Below, in pieces: positions 35,592-43,808 of a DNA stretch of 64,000 nucleotides. Each line of letters begins with the position of its first letter. The first letter of the stretch is position 1. A program made the position numbers and the translations under genes. The notes under the pieces were generated by a model that did no database searches, had not been told where the DNA came from, and saw only the letters and a list, made by a program, of their open reading frames with translations. Where the stretch lies: assembly GCF_001441615.1 (NCBI RefSeq), contig NZ_LAXJ01000023.1, positions 1 through 64,000 on the forward strand, given 5' to 3'. Source of the DNA: Roseovarius atlanticus (GTDB taxonomy: Bacteria; Pseudomonadota; Alphaproteobacteria; Rhodobacterales; Rhodobacteraceae).

Positions 35592-35606
35592 TTGACGATT
35601 CGTCAA
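35592..35606. promoter_or_regulatory. Palindrome in the divergent CBASS / XRE-ImmA promoter region
   Basis: TTGACGATTCGTCAA (6-bp arms, 3-bp centre) lies between the divergently transcribed DUF2188-CBASS operon and the XRE-ImmA/IrrE gene. Symmetry and place fit an operator for the XRE protein, which could then repress both directions. Confidence 0.5.
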
Positions 35607-35670
35607 TCTTGTGTTGATAAGTACAGCAATAAATGTCGTATATCAACCGACGTTTTTACGGGAGCAGACC

Positions 35671-36741
35671 ATGTTTGGGCAACGGTTGCGACTGGCCCGC
35701 AAGAAGGCGGGTTTGTCGATGCAGGGGCTTGCCGACCGCACCTCGCCAAGGATCACCGCACAGGCCATCAGCAAGTACGAGGCGGACAAGATGAATCCGT
35801 CCTCCTCGGTGTTGGTCGGTCTGAGCAAGGCTCTGGGTGTGTCGCTCGATTTCCTGATGGGAGGTCAGGTCGAAGAGCTGGTCGGCGTCGAATTCCGCAA
35901 GCATTCCAGCACCTCCGCAAGGGACCGCGCTCATGCGGAGGCCATCGTCATCGAGCGGCTGGAGGACTACCTGGCGATCGAGGACATCCTGGAGATCGCA
36001 CCGCCGGATGACCCTTTCGGCGATCTGGTTAGGGATGTCGTCGAGAGCTACGAAGAGCTGGACCTGTTGGCGCGAGAGCTGCGAAGGCATTGGAAGCTCG
36101 GAAACGATCCAATTCCCAGCATGTCGCGGCTGCTCGAGGACAAGGGCATCAAGGTCATCGAAGCCGATTTCGCAGAGCGCTTCGATGGGCTGGCCTGCGA
36201 GGTGCGACGCAGCGAGGGTCGAAGCTCCACCGATGTCGTCGTGGTTTCAAGCCGCACCAATGTCGAGCGCAGGCGGTTCAATCTGGCCCATGAACTGGCG
36301 CACCGTGTCATTCGGGCGACCGGAAACTCGGCGATCAAGCTCGAGAAGGCGATGAACCGTTTCGCCGGTGCGTTCCTGATACCCACCGATCACCTGATCG
36401 AGGAGGCCGGTCCCTCGCGCAGCGGCATGACCTATATGGAGATCATGCGACTGAAGCGGCTCTATGGCGTGTCGGCAGCCGCGATGCTGATGCGTCTCGG
36501 ACAGGTTGGCATCCTGCCCCAGTCGATGATCGACTACGCGTTTCGGACCTATGCACGGCGCTGGCGCACCAGCGAGCCGGACGAGATACGGGATGATGAG
36601 GGGTTCGGTGCTTTCGAGCATCCGCAGCGGTTTGAGCGCCTGGTCTGGCGAGCCCTCGGTGAGGAATTGATCTCGCCGGTACGCGCCGCTCAGATGCTGC
36701 ACCTATCGCTGTCCACCGTTGAAGAGAATATCAGGGGATAG
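35671..36741 (+). CDS. XRE helix-turn-helix plus ImmA/IrrE metalloprotease-domain regulator (356 aa)
   Basis: N-terminal helix-turn-helix (FGQRLRLARKKAGLSMQGLA ... AISKYEADK, about 2-45). The middle is helical. A zinc-protease motif FNLAHELAHRVIR (His-Glu-x-x-His, about 205-209) lies in the ImmA/IrrE domain with the AGAFLIPTDHL segment. Start ATG 35671 is preferred to 35611 because it is preceded by GGGAG and begins like other XRE-ImmA proteins. Such proteins act as antitoxins or cleavage-controlled repressors and pair with small toxins; the PIN gene 8 bp downstream is the evident partner. Confidence 0.88.
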   Translation: MFGQRLRLARKKAGLSMQGLADRTSPRITAQAISKYEADKMNPSSSVLVGLSKALGVSLDFLMGGQVEELVGVEFRKHSSTSARDRAHAEAIVIERLEDYLAIEDILEIAPPDDPFGDLVRDVVESYEELDLLARELRRHWKLGNDPIPSMSRLLEDKGIKVIEADFAERFDGLACEVRRSEGRSSTDVVVVSSRTNVERRRFNLAHELAHRVIRATGNSAIKLEKAMNRFAGAFLIPTDHLIEEAGPSRSGMTYMEIMRLKRLYGVSAAAMLMRLGQVGILPQSMIDYAFRTYARRWRTSEPDEIRDDEGFGAFEHPQRFERLVWRALGEELISPVRAAQMLHLSLSTVEENIRG

Positions 36742-36749
36742 TTCGTCTC

Positions 36750-37253
36750 GTGGCCCGCGTGATCGTCAACGATGCCAGCTGCTTGATCGATCTTCGGAAG
36801 GGTCGGTTGTTGCACGTCTTGTGCGGCCTACCCTACGAGTTCATCGTACCACTTCCCGTGCGCGCCAGCGAGATCCTGGATTTCACACCTCAGGAATGGG
36901 CGCTCCTCGATGGAAGCGGCATGGCAACGTATGACCTGCCACCTGCCCAGGTCGGCCAGGCATTCGACATCAAGAAACGGCACGGGCGTCTATCGGCGAA
37001 CGATTGCTTTTGCCTCGTGACGGCAGAGGTGCATGAGGAAGCGATTTTGCTCACCGGAGACCGTTTGCTGAGGCGCGTGGCCGAGGATAACGGGATCCCC
37101 GCGCATGGCGTTCTTTGGGTGGTCGATCAACTACTGCGGGAGAGCCTTTGCGATACCAAGCTACTTGAAACGGCATTGAAGCTTTGGCGGGACGACAAGG
37201 CAGTATTCTTGCCAAATCAGCTCATCGATAACCTGCTGCGTCGGGTGCGATAG
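36750..37253 (+). CDS. PIN-like domain protein, probable toxin partner (167 aa)
   Basis: Starts with GTG; VIVNDASCLIDL gives the first acidic residue (Asp8) of a PIN-type RNase. LSANDCFCLVTAEVHEEAI carries the central Asp, and LLTGDRLLRRVAEDNGI the third. Three Asp at the right spacing suggest an active Mg-dependent RNase. It follows the XRE-ImmA/IrrE gene by 8 bp in one operon, the known arrangement of COG2856-PIN pairs. Confidence 0.75.
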   Translation: MARVIVNDASCLIDLRKGRLLHVLCGLPYEFIVPLPVRASEILDFTPQEWALLDGSGMATYDLPPAQVGQAFDIKKRHGRLSANDCFCLVTAEVHEEAILLTGDRLLRRVAEDNGIPAHGVLWVVDQLLRESLCDTKLLETALKLWRDDKAVFLPNQLIDNLLRRVR

Positions 37254-37260
37254 TCGAACA

Positions 37261-38154
37261 TCAGACACCTATTTCTTCCGCCTCCCGAGCGCGTAGATAC
37301 TCCTGGCGGTCCTCCTCATTTGTTTGCCTCAATGTTCGCTGGCTCACCGCGAGATACAGATCGATCATTTGCCGATGAGCCTTATCGGTATAGGCTTGCG
37401 GATTGTTTCTGAGGCCAGCCATGTAGCCCGTCAGTCGTCGGAAGAAGATCAGAGGATTGCAATAATCTTGGATATCATCCCAGCAGTCCATGAAGCCTTG
37501 GTGATTCAGGCGTGACGTCAACCTGCGGTCGCACTCGCCTTTACATACGAAGTGGACCGAGTGCGTGATATCATCCTTGACTGCGAAGTTGATTGCGCCC
37601 TTGAAATTTCCTTTGGTGCTCTCCTTCAGGAGGTCCCTGCCGCAAACCTCGCATTCCAGCGGCACATACTCACCGAGAAGAGGATGGATTGGCCGCAACG
37701 CCGTGTGGCTAGCAGGAAGATGCTGAAGCAAGACTCCAGACAACCCAACATCGTGAAACCCGCTCTCAATACGAGCTCCGTCAAATATTTCAAAAGACTC
37801 AATTGTGCCATTACCTCGAAGTTCCTTTAGGCGGGTAATCAGCGCAGCACTGGCGGTCGTAGAGTAGAACCCGAAAAATCCATTCGCATTATGGTGCGCC
37901 AGCCGATCCGTTATGTTTGTTTCATGATTGGTCCCGACGGACCCGCCACCAGCGGCAAAGTGCTTGCATGACACAAGCCATGTGAACGACCGTGTCGCGA
38001 GCTTTCCTTTTAGTTGCTCCTTGACTAGCAAGTCGCGACCACCGTCTGGGCCTGGCCCAGGCGGCACCTCGACTACCAGGCCTTGCGCCACAAGATAGTC
38101 CCGGCAGAAGAGCTCCCAATCGTCGCCATTTCTGATTTCCGTATAGTCAATCAT
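37261..38154 (-). CDS. PD-(D/E)XK restriction endonuclease with zinc-binding C-terminal half (297 aa)
   Basis: The N-terminal motif order is that of Mrr_cat/REase domains: WELFCRDYLVAQGLVVEV, GPGPDGGRDLLVKE (Asp37, Glu46) and TWLVSCKHFA (Lys64). A zinc-like pair of motifs follows: CEVCGRDL and CKGECDRRL (about 178-222), then a helical tail. Typical for defence-island stand-alone restriction or phage-DNA-cutting enzymes. No methyltransferase or specificity subunit is near, so it is not a classic type II system. It converges with the PIN gene, seven bp apart. Confidence 0.8.
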   Translation of the reverse strand: MIDYTEIRNGDDWELFCRDYLVAQGLVVEVPPGPGPDGGRDLLVKEQLKGKLATRSFTWLVSCKHFAAGGGSVGTNHETNITDRLAHHNANGFFGFYSTTASAALITRLKELRGNGTIESFEIFDGARIESGFHDVGLSGVLLQHLPASHTALRPIHPLLGEYVPLECEVCGRDLLKESTKGNFKGAINFAVKDDITHSVHFVCKGECDRRLTSRLNHQGFMDCWDDIQDYCNPLIFFRRLTGYMAGLRNNPQAYTDKAHRQMIDLYLAVSQRTLRQTNEEDRQEYLRAREAEEIGV

Positions 38155-38210
38155 CGAAAGCCTCTTGCTTTGGTTGGTCTCACGCAGTCATCTGCGCCTG
38201 CCGATAGCTC

Positions 38211-38231
38211 CTTGTCAGATCATTTGACAAG
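38211..38231. terminator. Hairpin between restriction gene and scpB copy 1
   Basis: CTTGTCA/TGACAAG arms with a 7-base loop. The place after the scpB stop and before the restriction gene start makes a terminator role possible; no T-run follows. Confidence 0.35.
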
Positions 38232-38255
38232 CCGATCATCCGGATACGGGATTCA

Positions 38256-38855
38256 CTACGTCGTTAATTCCAGATACGGCAAATCCCGCAGGCTCTGTAG
38301 ATCAAAGATCACCAGGAACGTCTCTGTTGTCACGAAGGTATGCGGCGCCCCGGGTCGCGGTGACCGCGGCCCACTCGCGATCAAGTCCTTGTAGCGCAGT
38401 CGGGCCAGGAGATCCCTGCTGATCTCTTTGCCAAAAATGTCGGCCAGCCCTGCCCGGTCGATCGGCTGGTGATAGGCGATGGCGCAAAGCACCCCCATCT
38501 CCATCTCGGTAAAGACGAGTGACTGGTCGCCGAGATCGGCGGCGGCCTTGATCGCCTCGGCGAACTGGGTCTTCGTTCGGAACATCCATCCACCGGCCAC
38601 CTGTGCCAATTCATACGGACGGCCGGTCAACTCGGCCTGGATGTCCTCGATCAGCATCTCGACCGAGACCCCCTGCCCAACCACCCGCGCGAGGTCTTCG
38701 CGACCGACCGGCGAGGCACTGGCGAAGAGCACCGCTTCGACCCGGCCCATCCATTCGCGCCAGCGCAGCTCCTGCGGCAGGTCGTCGAGCTCCCGGTCAA
38801 AGACGGCGTCCTCCTCCTCCTCCTCCGGTTTTCGTTTCCTGGTCACCGTGGTCAT
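38256..38855 (-). CDS. scpB: ScpB-like SMC-ScpAB subunit, plasmid copy 1 (199 aa)
   Basis: Two winged-helix domains: EAVLFASASPVGREDLARVV (about 40-59), QVAGGWMFRTKTQFAEAI, and TEMEMGVLCAIAYHQPIDRA (about 110-130) followed by DIFGKEISRDLLARLRYKDL, the ScpB pattern. A charged N-terminus with a run of Glu precedes it. ATG at 38855 overlaps the stop of the DUF1403 gene (ATGA). Plasmid ScpB homologues are probably involved in partition or DNA organisation. The second copy lies inverted at 50.3-50.9 kb. Confidence 0.85.
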   Translation of the reverse strand: MTTVTRKRKPEEEEEDAVFDRELDDLPQELRWREWMGRVEAVLFASASPVGREDLARVVGQGVSVEMLIEDIQAELTGRPYELAQVAGGWMFRTKTQFAEAIKAAADLGDQSLVFTEMEMGVLCAIAYHQPIDRAGLADIFGKEISRDLLARLRYKDLIASGPRSPRPGAPHTFVTTETFLVIFDLQSLRDLPYLELTT

Positions 38856-39805
38856 GATGCGATCCCATAGAGCCGGAACGTCGGCCGCCCGGTCAGTTCC
38901 CGCGCCACGCCCAGCTCGACCAACCGGTCGCAGAACCGCCGCGCGGCGCGGTCGGTCATCGGGATCGAGGTACCGCGAATGTGCGGCGACAACATGGACG
39001 CCGGGGCCACGGCATACTCGGTCAGAAACAGGTCGACCGCGGCATCCGACCCCTTCGCCCGGAGCTTCGGAGCGACAAGTCGAAGGGCATCGGCGCTGCG
39101 GCCCAGGTCCCGCGCCAGCAGGATCACAGCCTCGATGGACTCGAGGATCCGGGCTTGAACCGCCAGTTCTGCCCCCTGCCCTTCTGTGGTCAGATCGCGC
39201 AGCACGGTCTTTGTCAGCCGCCGTGCAGTCACGAACAGCACCTGCTTCCAGTTCAGCGCCCGCGCCAAGACGATGTCCGAGAGCAGGCATGCGAGTCGTT
39301 CCGCACGGTCGTCGGCATCGAGCACGGCGAGTAGGACGGCCACGCCGCCAGCCAGCGGACCATGGGTCCGTGCACGTTCTTGCCCGGCGTCCAACCAAAC
39401 GGCCACATCCTCCGCGCGGTCGGGCCCGATCAGGTCTGCGATCTCGCCGAGTCTGCTCAGCCGTAGCCGCGCCGCATCGCGCCAGTACGCCAAAAGATCG
39501 CCATCCGGCCCCCGCGCCTCGCCCGGCGGCGTCAGGTGGTAGGCATCACGGATATCCGCCTCCCGCGCGAGGCGGCCTTCCAGTTTCGAGGTCGCGGTTG
39601 CCGCGCTCAGCGCCAGCTTATTTGCAAGCAGTTTCACCGGCACGCCATGCCGAGGATCGGAAACCAGCTGATCGAGCACTGTCAGCGCCGCCCCCGACCG
39701 AAAGGCCACAGTTTCAAGGGTTTCGACACGACCGGAGGTGACCCAAGCGGGAAGCTGCGGTAGGGTGCTCAGGTCGTCAGAGATGGTGGCGGGCTGATAT
39801 GTCAT
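38852..39805 (-). CDS. DUF1403 protein, plasmid copy 1 (317 aa)
   Basis: Intact DUF1403 member: LETVAFRSGAALTVLDQLVS, HGVPVKLLANKLALSAATAT, HLTPPGEARGPDGDLLAYWR, and LLSDIVLARALNWKQVLF. The family is confined to plasmid-rich alphaproteobacteria, always next to ScpB, and its biochemical role is not known. Overlaps scpB by 4 bp. The upstream region is shared with the decayed second copy and carries the inverted repeat at 39881. Confidence 0.86.
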   Translation of the reverse strand: MTYQPATISDDLSTLPQLPAWVTSGRVETLETVAFRSGAALTVLDQLVSDPRHGVPVKLLANKLALSAATATSKLEGRLAREADIRDAYHLTPPGEARGPDGDLLAYWRDAARLRLSRLGEIADLIGPDRAEDVAVWLDAGQERARTHGPLAGGVAVLLAVLDADDRAERLACLLSDIVLARALNWKQVLFVTARRLTKTVLRDLTTEGQGAELAVQARILESIEAVILLARDLGRSADALRLVAPKLRAKGSDAAVDLFLTEYAVAPASMLSPHIRGTSIPMTDRAARRFCDRLVELGVARELTGRPTFRLYGIAS

Positions 39806-39880
39806 GCCACAACCCTAATCTCCCACGGCGCTTTCGTCCATAATATGATGCACAAACCGCCCCACCTTACCGTTCCTCAC

Positions 39881-39911
39881 TATGTCCAATAAGTTTGCCT
39901 TATCGGACATA
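39881..39911. promoter_or_regulatory. Inverted repeat upstream of DUF1403 and the integrase
   Basis: Arms TATGTCCAATAAG and CTTATCGGACATA (13 bp, one mismatch) flank TTTGC. The right-hand sequence (reverse complement GGCAAACTTATTGGACATAG) is conserved upstream of the second DUF1403 copy at 49370, so this is a retained control element of the DUF1403-scpB operon, and possibly a recombinase-binding site for the divergent integrase. Confidence 0.6.
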
Positions 39912-39962
39912 TCTAGATACGCTGCGGCACAGTCTCAAAATCAGCGGGTTTTCAGGGAAACA

Positions 39963-41060
39963 ATGGACTCAGAGACCGAGAAATCGACGTCAGCGCCCTC
40001 CGGTGCGGTCGATGATGCGCGCGGCGACGAGAGCGAGCAAGAGGCACCCAATAGCATCGCCCTGCCCGCCCATGTCGCCGGGTCGGGCACGCTGGATCGC
40101 CTGGTCGACACCGCGCGCGATTACGCCCGGGCGGCGGCGTCCGAGAACACGCTCAAGGCCTATGCCAAGGACTGGGCCCACTTCGCACGCTGGTGCCGGA
40201 TGAAAGGCGCGGAGCCACTGCCCCCGTCCCCGGAGATGATCGGGCTCTATCTCGCGGACCTGGCGTCCGGGTCGGGCCCCTCCCCTGCCCTCGCGGTCAG
40301 CACGATTGATCGCCGCCTGTCGGGCCTGGCCTGGAACTACGCCCAGCGGGGCTTCACTCTCGATCGCGAGAACCGCCACATCGCGACTGTCCTGGCGGGG
40401 ATCAAGCGCAAGCATGCTCGCCCGCCGGTTCAGAAGGCCGCGATCCTGGCCGAAGACATCCTCGCGATGGTCGCCACCCTTCCCTTCGATCTGCGCGGCC
40501 TGCGGGATCGGGCGATCCTTTTGATTGGCTACGCTGGAGGCCTTCGTCGCTCGGAAATCGTGAGCCTCGATGTGGGTAAGGACGACACGCCAGACAGTGG
40601 CGGATGGGTCGAGATCCTGGAGAAAGGCGCCCTCCTGACCCTCAATGCCAAGACCGGTTGGCGCGAGGTCGAGATCGGCCGCGGCTCCAAGAAGCAGAGC
40701 TGCCCGGTCCACGCCCTCGAGCAATGGCTGCACTTCGCCAGGATCGACTTCGGGCCTGTCTTTGTCGGCACCTCACGCGACGGCAAACGCGCATCGGAAA
40801 CGCGGCTCAACGACAAACACGTCGCACGCCTGATCAAGCGCACCGCCCTGGGCGCCGGCATCCGGGCCGACCTGCCGGAGAAAGACCGCCTCGCCCTGTT
40901 CTCCGGTCACAGTTTGCGTGCGGGTCTCGCGAGTTCGGCCGAGGTCGACGAGCGCTACGTCCAGAAACAGCTCGGACACGCCTCGGCCGAGATGACACGT
41001 CGCTACCAGCGCCGTCGGGATCGGTTCCGGGTGAACCTGACTAAAGCCGCGGGGCTCTGA
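39963..41060 (+). CDS. Tyrosine recombinase/integrase (365 aa)
   Basis: ATG at 39963 has GGGAA upstream; an earlier ATG (39882) lies within the inverted repeat, so it is less likely. The core-binding part reads SENTLKAYAKDWAHFARWC. Catalytic residues: GYAGGLRRSEIVSL (Arg), a weak Lys segment (NAKTGWREVEIGRGSK), SGHSLRAGLASSAEV (box II), QLGHASAEMTRRYQRR (His and the nucleophile Tyr). It resembles integrases that accompany roseobacter plasmids. Beside it lies a serine recombinase. Confidence 0.85.
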   Translation: MDSETEKSTSAPSGAVDDARGDESEQEAPNSIALPAHVAGSGTLDRLVDTARDYARAAASENTLKAYAKDWAHFARWCRMKGAEPLPPSPEMIGLYLADLASGSGPSPALAVSTIDRRLSGLAWNYAQRGFTLDRENRHIATVLAGIKRKHARPPVQKAAILAEDILAMVATLPFDLRGLRDRAILLIGYAGGLRRSEIVSLDVGKDDTPDSGGWVEILEKGALLTLNAKTGWREVEIGRGSKKQSCPVHALEQWLHFARIDFGPVFVGTSRDGKRASETRLNDKHVARLIKRTALGAGIRADLPEKDRLALFSGHSLRAGLASSAEVDERYVQKQLGHASAEMTRRYQRRRDRFRVNLTKAAGL

Positions 41061-41118
41061 TCGCGCGATTCATCGGTCGTTTATTGGCGATACCCTGAAT
41101 TGTAAACGGCCCGATTTC

Positions 41119-42003
41119 ATGCCCCTGATAGGTTTTGCGCGCGTATCGACAGAAGATCAGACCTCCCTACCCCAGTCTGAGGCACTGCAAACCGCGGGAT
41201 GCGTCGAGATATTCGAAGAACACGCCTCTGGCGGCAATCGCGCGCGTCCTGTGCTTGCTCGTGTACTTGAGCGGGTCCAGAGCGGCGACACACTGGTCGT
41301 CGTGCGGATCGACCGGCTTGCGCGGTCCTTGTCGCATCTTCTCGAGGTGATTGAGCGTCTAGAGGCCAAAGGCGCCTTCTTCCGCTCGCTCCAAGACCCA
41401 ATCGACACGTCCTCACCACAGGGTAAGTTTACGCTGCATGTTCTGGACGCTGCGGTCGAGTTCGAACGCGCTCTGATTTGTGAACGCACAAAGGCCGGGC
41501 TCGCCTCTGCGCGCGCCAAAGGGCGCGTTGGTGGCAATCCTGGGCTTCGCACCAAAGACCCCGCCGCGCTGCGCAAGGTGCGGCTGGCGCGACAGGATGG
41601 CTACATGGAGCGCCTGAACGAGACCGCGCAAGATTGGGTGCCCCATGTGCGCCGCCTGCGCCCGTATATGGCCTGGGAAGACGTGCTGCGGATCATCAAT
41701 GGCCCCCTGCCCCCAGATCGTCATTGGACCCAAAGCCGAATGCTCCGCGCCGTGAAGGCATATGTGCGCGACGGGTTTCTGCCCGATGAAGTGCTTGGCC
41801 GCGCCGGACGCCGCGAAACCGACGACCGCCTGCCGGCTATCGTGGCTGCCATCAAAGGCGCGAACCCCGAAATCACGCTACAGGCGATTTGTGAAAGGCT
41901 GGAATCCATGCGTGAGCACACCCGGCGTGGCCGCACCAGCTGGCAGCCGTCTTCGGTGAAGATGTTGCTTGAACGTGCAGAAAAGCTAGGAATGTTGGAG
42001 TAG
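41119..42003 (+). CDS. Serine recombinase (resolvase/invertase family) with extended C-terminus
   Basis: Starts LIGFARVSTEDQTSLPQ with the catalytic Ser (VST), then VVVRIDRLARSLSHLLEVIE with the Arg pair, FTLHVLDAAVEFERALICER with the E-helix motif and RTKAGLASARAKGRVGG. After the N-terminal resolvase domain (about 140 residues) come two helix-turn-helix-like stretches instead of one. Length 294 is above the 180-200 of Tn3-type resolvases. It may resolve plasmid multimers or invert a segment. No res site was found in the 58-bp gap before it. Confidence 0.86.
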   Translation: MPLIGFARVSTEDQTSLPQSEALQTAGCVEIFEEHASGGNRARPVLARVLERVQSGDTLVVVRIDRLARSLSHLLEVIERLEAKGAFFRSLQDPIDTSSPQGKFTLHVLDAAVEFERALICERTKAGLASARAKGRVGGNPGLRTKDPAALRKVRLARQDGYMERLNETAQDWVPHVRRLRPYMAWEDVLRIINGPLPPDRHWTQSRMLRAVKAYVRDGFLPDEVLGRAGRRETDDRLPAIVAAIKGANPEITLQAICERLESMREHTRRGRTSWQPSSVKMLLERAEKLGMLE

Positions 42004-42129
42004 ATGTAGGATTACCGCTATCTCCTAACCGATGATACATCACTCACCGTGCTTCCGAGCTCAGAAGTTCTCAGGCTTCACTGAGCGTATCCTCGACAGG
42101 AGTATCAAAGGGATCGCGTGCGCCACGGA

Positions 42130-42423
42130 TCAAGCCCCTCGCAATAGGTCCTGAACCACCGATGGCTTCTTTGCGATCAAGGCCAGCAGGACTTGAGCAG
42201 GGCCCGTCGGGTGTCGACGCCCATGTTCCCAGTTCAAGAGCGTGCCCTTTGCTACTCCTATGCTTCGAGCGAATTCGGCCTGTGAGAGACCAGTTCGTTG
42301 GCGAACTTCGGCCACGTCGACATCGCCAACAGATACCTCATGAACCTTGGCGACGGACACGTCGCCATCGGCGAATGCCAACGCCTCTTCCAGGCCTTTC
42401 GACACCGATTCATATGCAGTCAT
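42130..42423 (-). CDS. XRE-type antitoxin (HigA-like), 97 aa
   Basis: Helix-turn-helix VRQRTGLSQAEFARSIGVAK then TLLNWEHGRRHPTGPA (about 40-75). The C-terminal helix (ALIAKKPSVVQDLLRG) fits the antitoxin group. Overlaps the toxin stop in ATGA on the minus strand, toxin gene first, as in higBA-type modules. Confidence 0.84.
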   Translation of the reverse strand: MTAYESVSKGLEEALAFADGDVSVAKVHEVSVGDVDVAEVRQRTGLSQAEFARSIGVAKGTLLNWEHGRRHPTGPAQVLLALIAKKPSVVQDLLRGA

Positions 42424-42761
42424 GTTCCGTCTCCATACTTAGCGACAAGCGTCTTGCTCATTTCAACTGCTGCGGCTTGCTCAGCCTTTGACAGGTTGGC
42501 CTTCTCATTCTTGGCGAAGACCGTGATCAGAAAGATTGGCATATGGTTACCGCCAAATACATACAACGTCCTGAAGCCGCCGCTCTTGCCACCCCCGCTT
42601 CTTGGGATGCGGACCTTGCGAAGCCCGCCGCCGAGTGACACTCCGTCATTAGGATTAGCAGCAATGAAGTTGATTGCAGCCTCGCGCTCTTGTTCCGACA
42701 TGATTGCTTTGGCACGCCTTTGGAATTCGGGCAGTTCCACCACCGTCTGCAGTCGTGTCAT
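42420..42761 (-). CDS. RelE/HigB-superfamily toxin (113 aa)
   Basis: Helical N-terminus (ELPEFQRRAKAIMSEQERE), then GGGLRKVRIPRSGGGKSGGF, RTLYVFGG and the final strand MPIFLITVFAKNEKANLS: the RelE/HigB fold of the 'KxxxP...KSGGxR' subgroup. Such toxins are mRNA interferases; the basic residues are present. Expected function: plasmid maintenance by post-segregational killing, near repABC. Confidence 0.84.
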   Translation of the reverse strand: MTRLQTVVELPEFQRRAKAIMSEQEREAAINFIAANPNDGVSLGGGLRKVRIPRSGGGKSGGFRTLYVFGGNHMPIFLITVFAKNEKANLSKAEQAAAVEMSKTLVAKYGDGT

Positions 42762-42939
42762 CTCGAATTACCAATTATGCTTCATTGGCGTATAAGTCAA
42801 TGGCATATGAAGTACGCTTAAAGCAACCCACTTTGTGCCACTCTTGGATATAGCCCAATTGCTAGGGCATCCGGCTAAAAGCTTAAGGCAGTGTAGAATG
42901 CTGCTGGAAAGCATCGAGCGGCTTGCTCCTTCGCAACAC

Positions 42940-43112
42940 AGCCATGTCATAACTTTCCAGAAGAGAGGATGCGGTGGTCTCACGGCTGAACCCTGCATTC
43001 TTCCAGCCATTTACTGCAGCCTCATTCAGGTCCAGGGCCCCTGCCCTTGGATGTCTTTGCTCGATCTGCCTTTGGATCATCAGCGATCAGATAAAAAAGG
43101 CATTCGTTTCTG
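42940..43112 (-). pseudogene. Ruined vapC (PIN toxin) gene
   Basis: Directly downstream of vapB, the minus strand reads ETNAFF then, in a second frame, YLIADDPKADRAK, then in a third LNEAAVNGWKN. These match the N-terminal DTNVLLYLI...DDPxKADRA and the VQVLNEF segments of VapC with frame changes and a stop between. The remaining 80 residues are absent. So the toxin has been lost while its antitoxin stayed. Confidence 0.68.
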
Positions 43113-43117
43113 CGATT

Positions 43118-43345
43118 TCAGCGCTCGTGCACAGCGTCGAGGCACAGACGCGTCTCACTGGGCAGTTTGCCCTGAAACCGCTTCAGTGCTTTGAAGATTT
43201 CATCCGCGCGAGGCTGACGCCGAACATGCACAGTCTCATCGTCCTTTACCAGGTCAATCTCATCACCCGCCTTCAAGCCAAGTTCAGCCACAAGGTCGGC
43301 GGGCAAACGGACAGCCAGATAACTCCCCAATTTTGCGACTCGCAT
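43118..43345 (-). CDS. vapB: AbrB/MazE-type antitoxin (VapB), 75 aa
   Basis: Swapped-hairpin AbrB domain: MRVAKLGSYLAVRLPADLVA and ELGLKAGDEIDLVKDDE (about 1-40). The C-terminal toxin-binding tail reads DEIFKALKRFQGKLP and ends normally (...DAVHER). The gene looks intact although its vapC is broken, leaving an orphan antitoxin that could neutralise related toxins. Confidence 0.84.
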   Translation of the reverse strand: MRVAKLGSYLAVRLPADLVAELGLKAGDEIDLVKDDETVHVRRQPRADEIFKALKRFQGKLPSETRLCLDAVHER

Positions 43346-43808
43346 CTTGTCCTCTCAAGGTTTGGAGAAACGACGTTCAATGTACGTCCATCTTGCTCCA
43401 AGAGCAAACCCATCGCCGTGCCGGTACTGCGTGGAAAATATGCCTACAAGCCATCGCAACTGAACCTGTTGTCGTCCAATATTTTGAAGAATCATCCGGT
43501 TCGCATTGATCCAGCGGAACCATCGACCAATGATACCAAGCCGGTTTCTCAGCAGGTAAGTTTGCCTTGCTTTCGCAAGAAACGATCTACTGGATCGAGA
43601 TTATATTATTACTTTCATTTACTTAACTATGCGCCAACAGATCGATCGCAATTGGTGCTGTGGATAACTTTTGTACTACATCTAGATTCTTCTTGCCGGA
43701 CTCGCTGGATCGTGGCATTCCCATTCTGACGGCAAATTGCGTCATTCACGTTGTGCGTCGTCAAAATGATCAAGAGCCTTTATAGAGGCCAAGAGCGGGC
43801 GGCAGGAT
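43346..43808. other. repA upstream region with a DnaA box
   Basis: Gene-free 463 bp before repA. A perfect DnaA box (TGTGGATAA, 43659-43667, TTATCCACA on the other strand) and AT-rich sequence around 43600-43640 suggest promoter or origin function. No protein-coding frame is convincing. Confidence 0.5.

Noticed and set aside
38256-39398. Single 380-codon frame spanning scpB and part of DUF1403
   Set aside because: The upstream part is an out-of-frame reading of DUF1403; the natural scpB start at 38855 overlaps the DUF1403 stop.
42974-43729. 251-codon plus-strand frame across vapB and the repA upstream region
   Set aside because: It is antisense to vapB and the vapC remnant and lacks a ribosome site.
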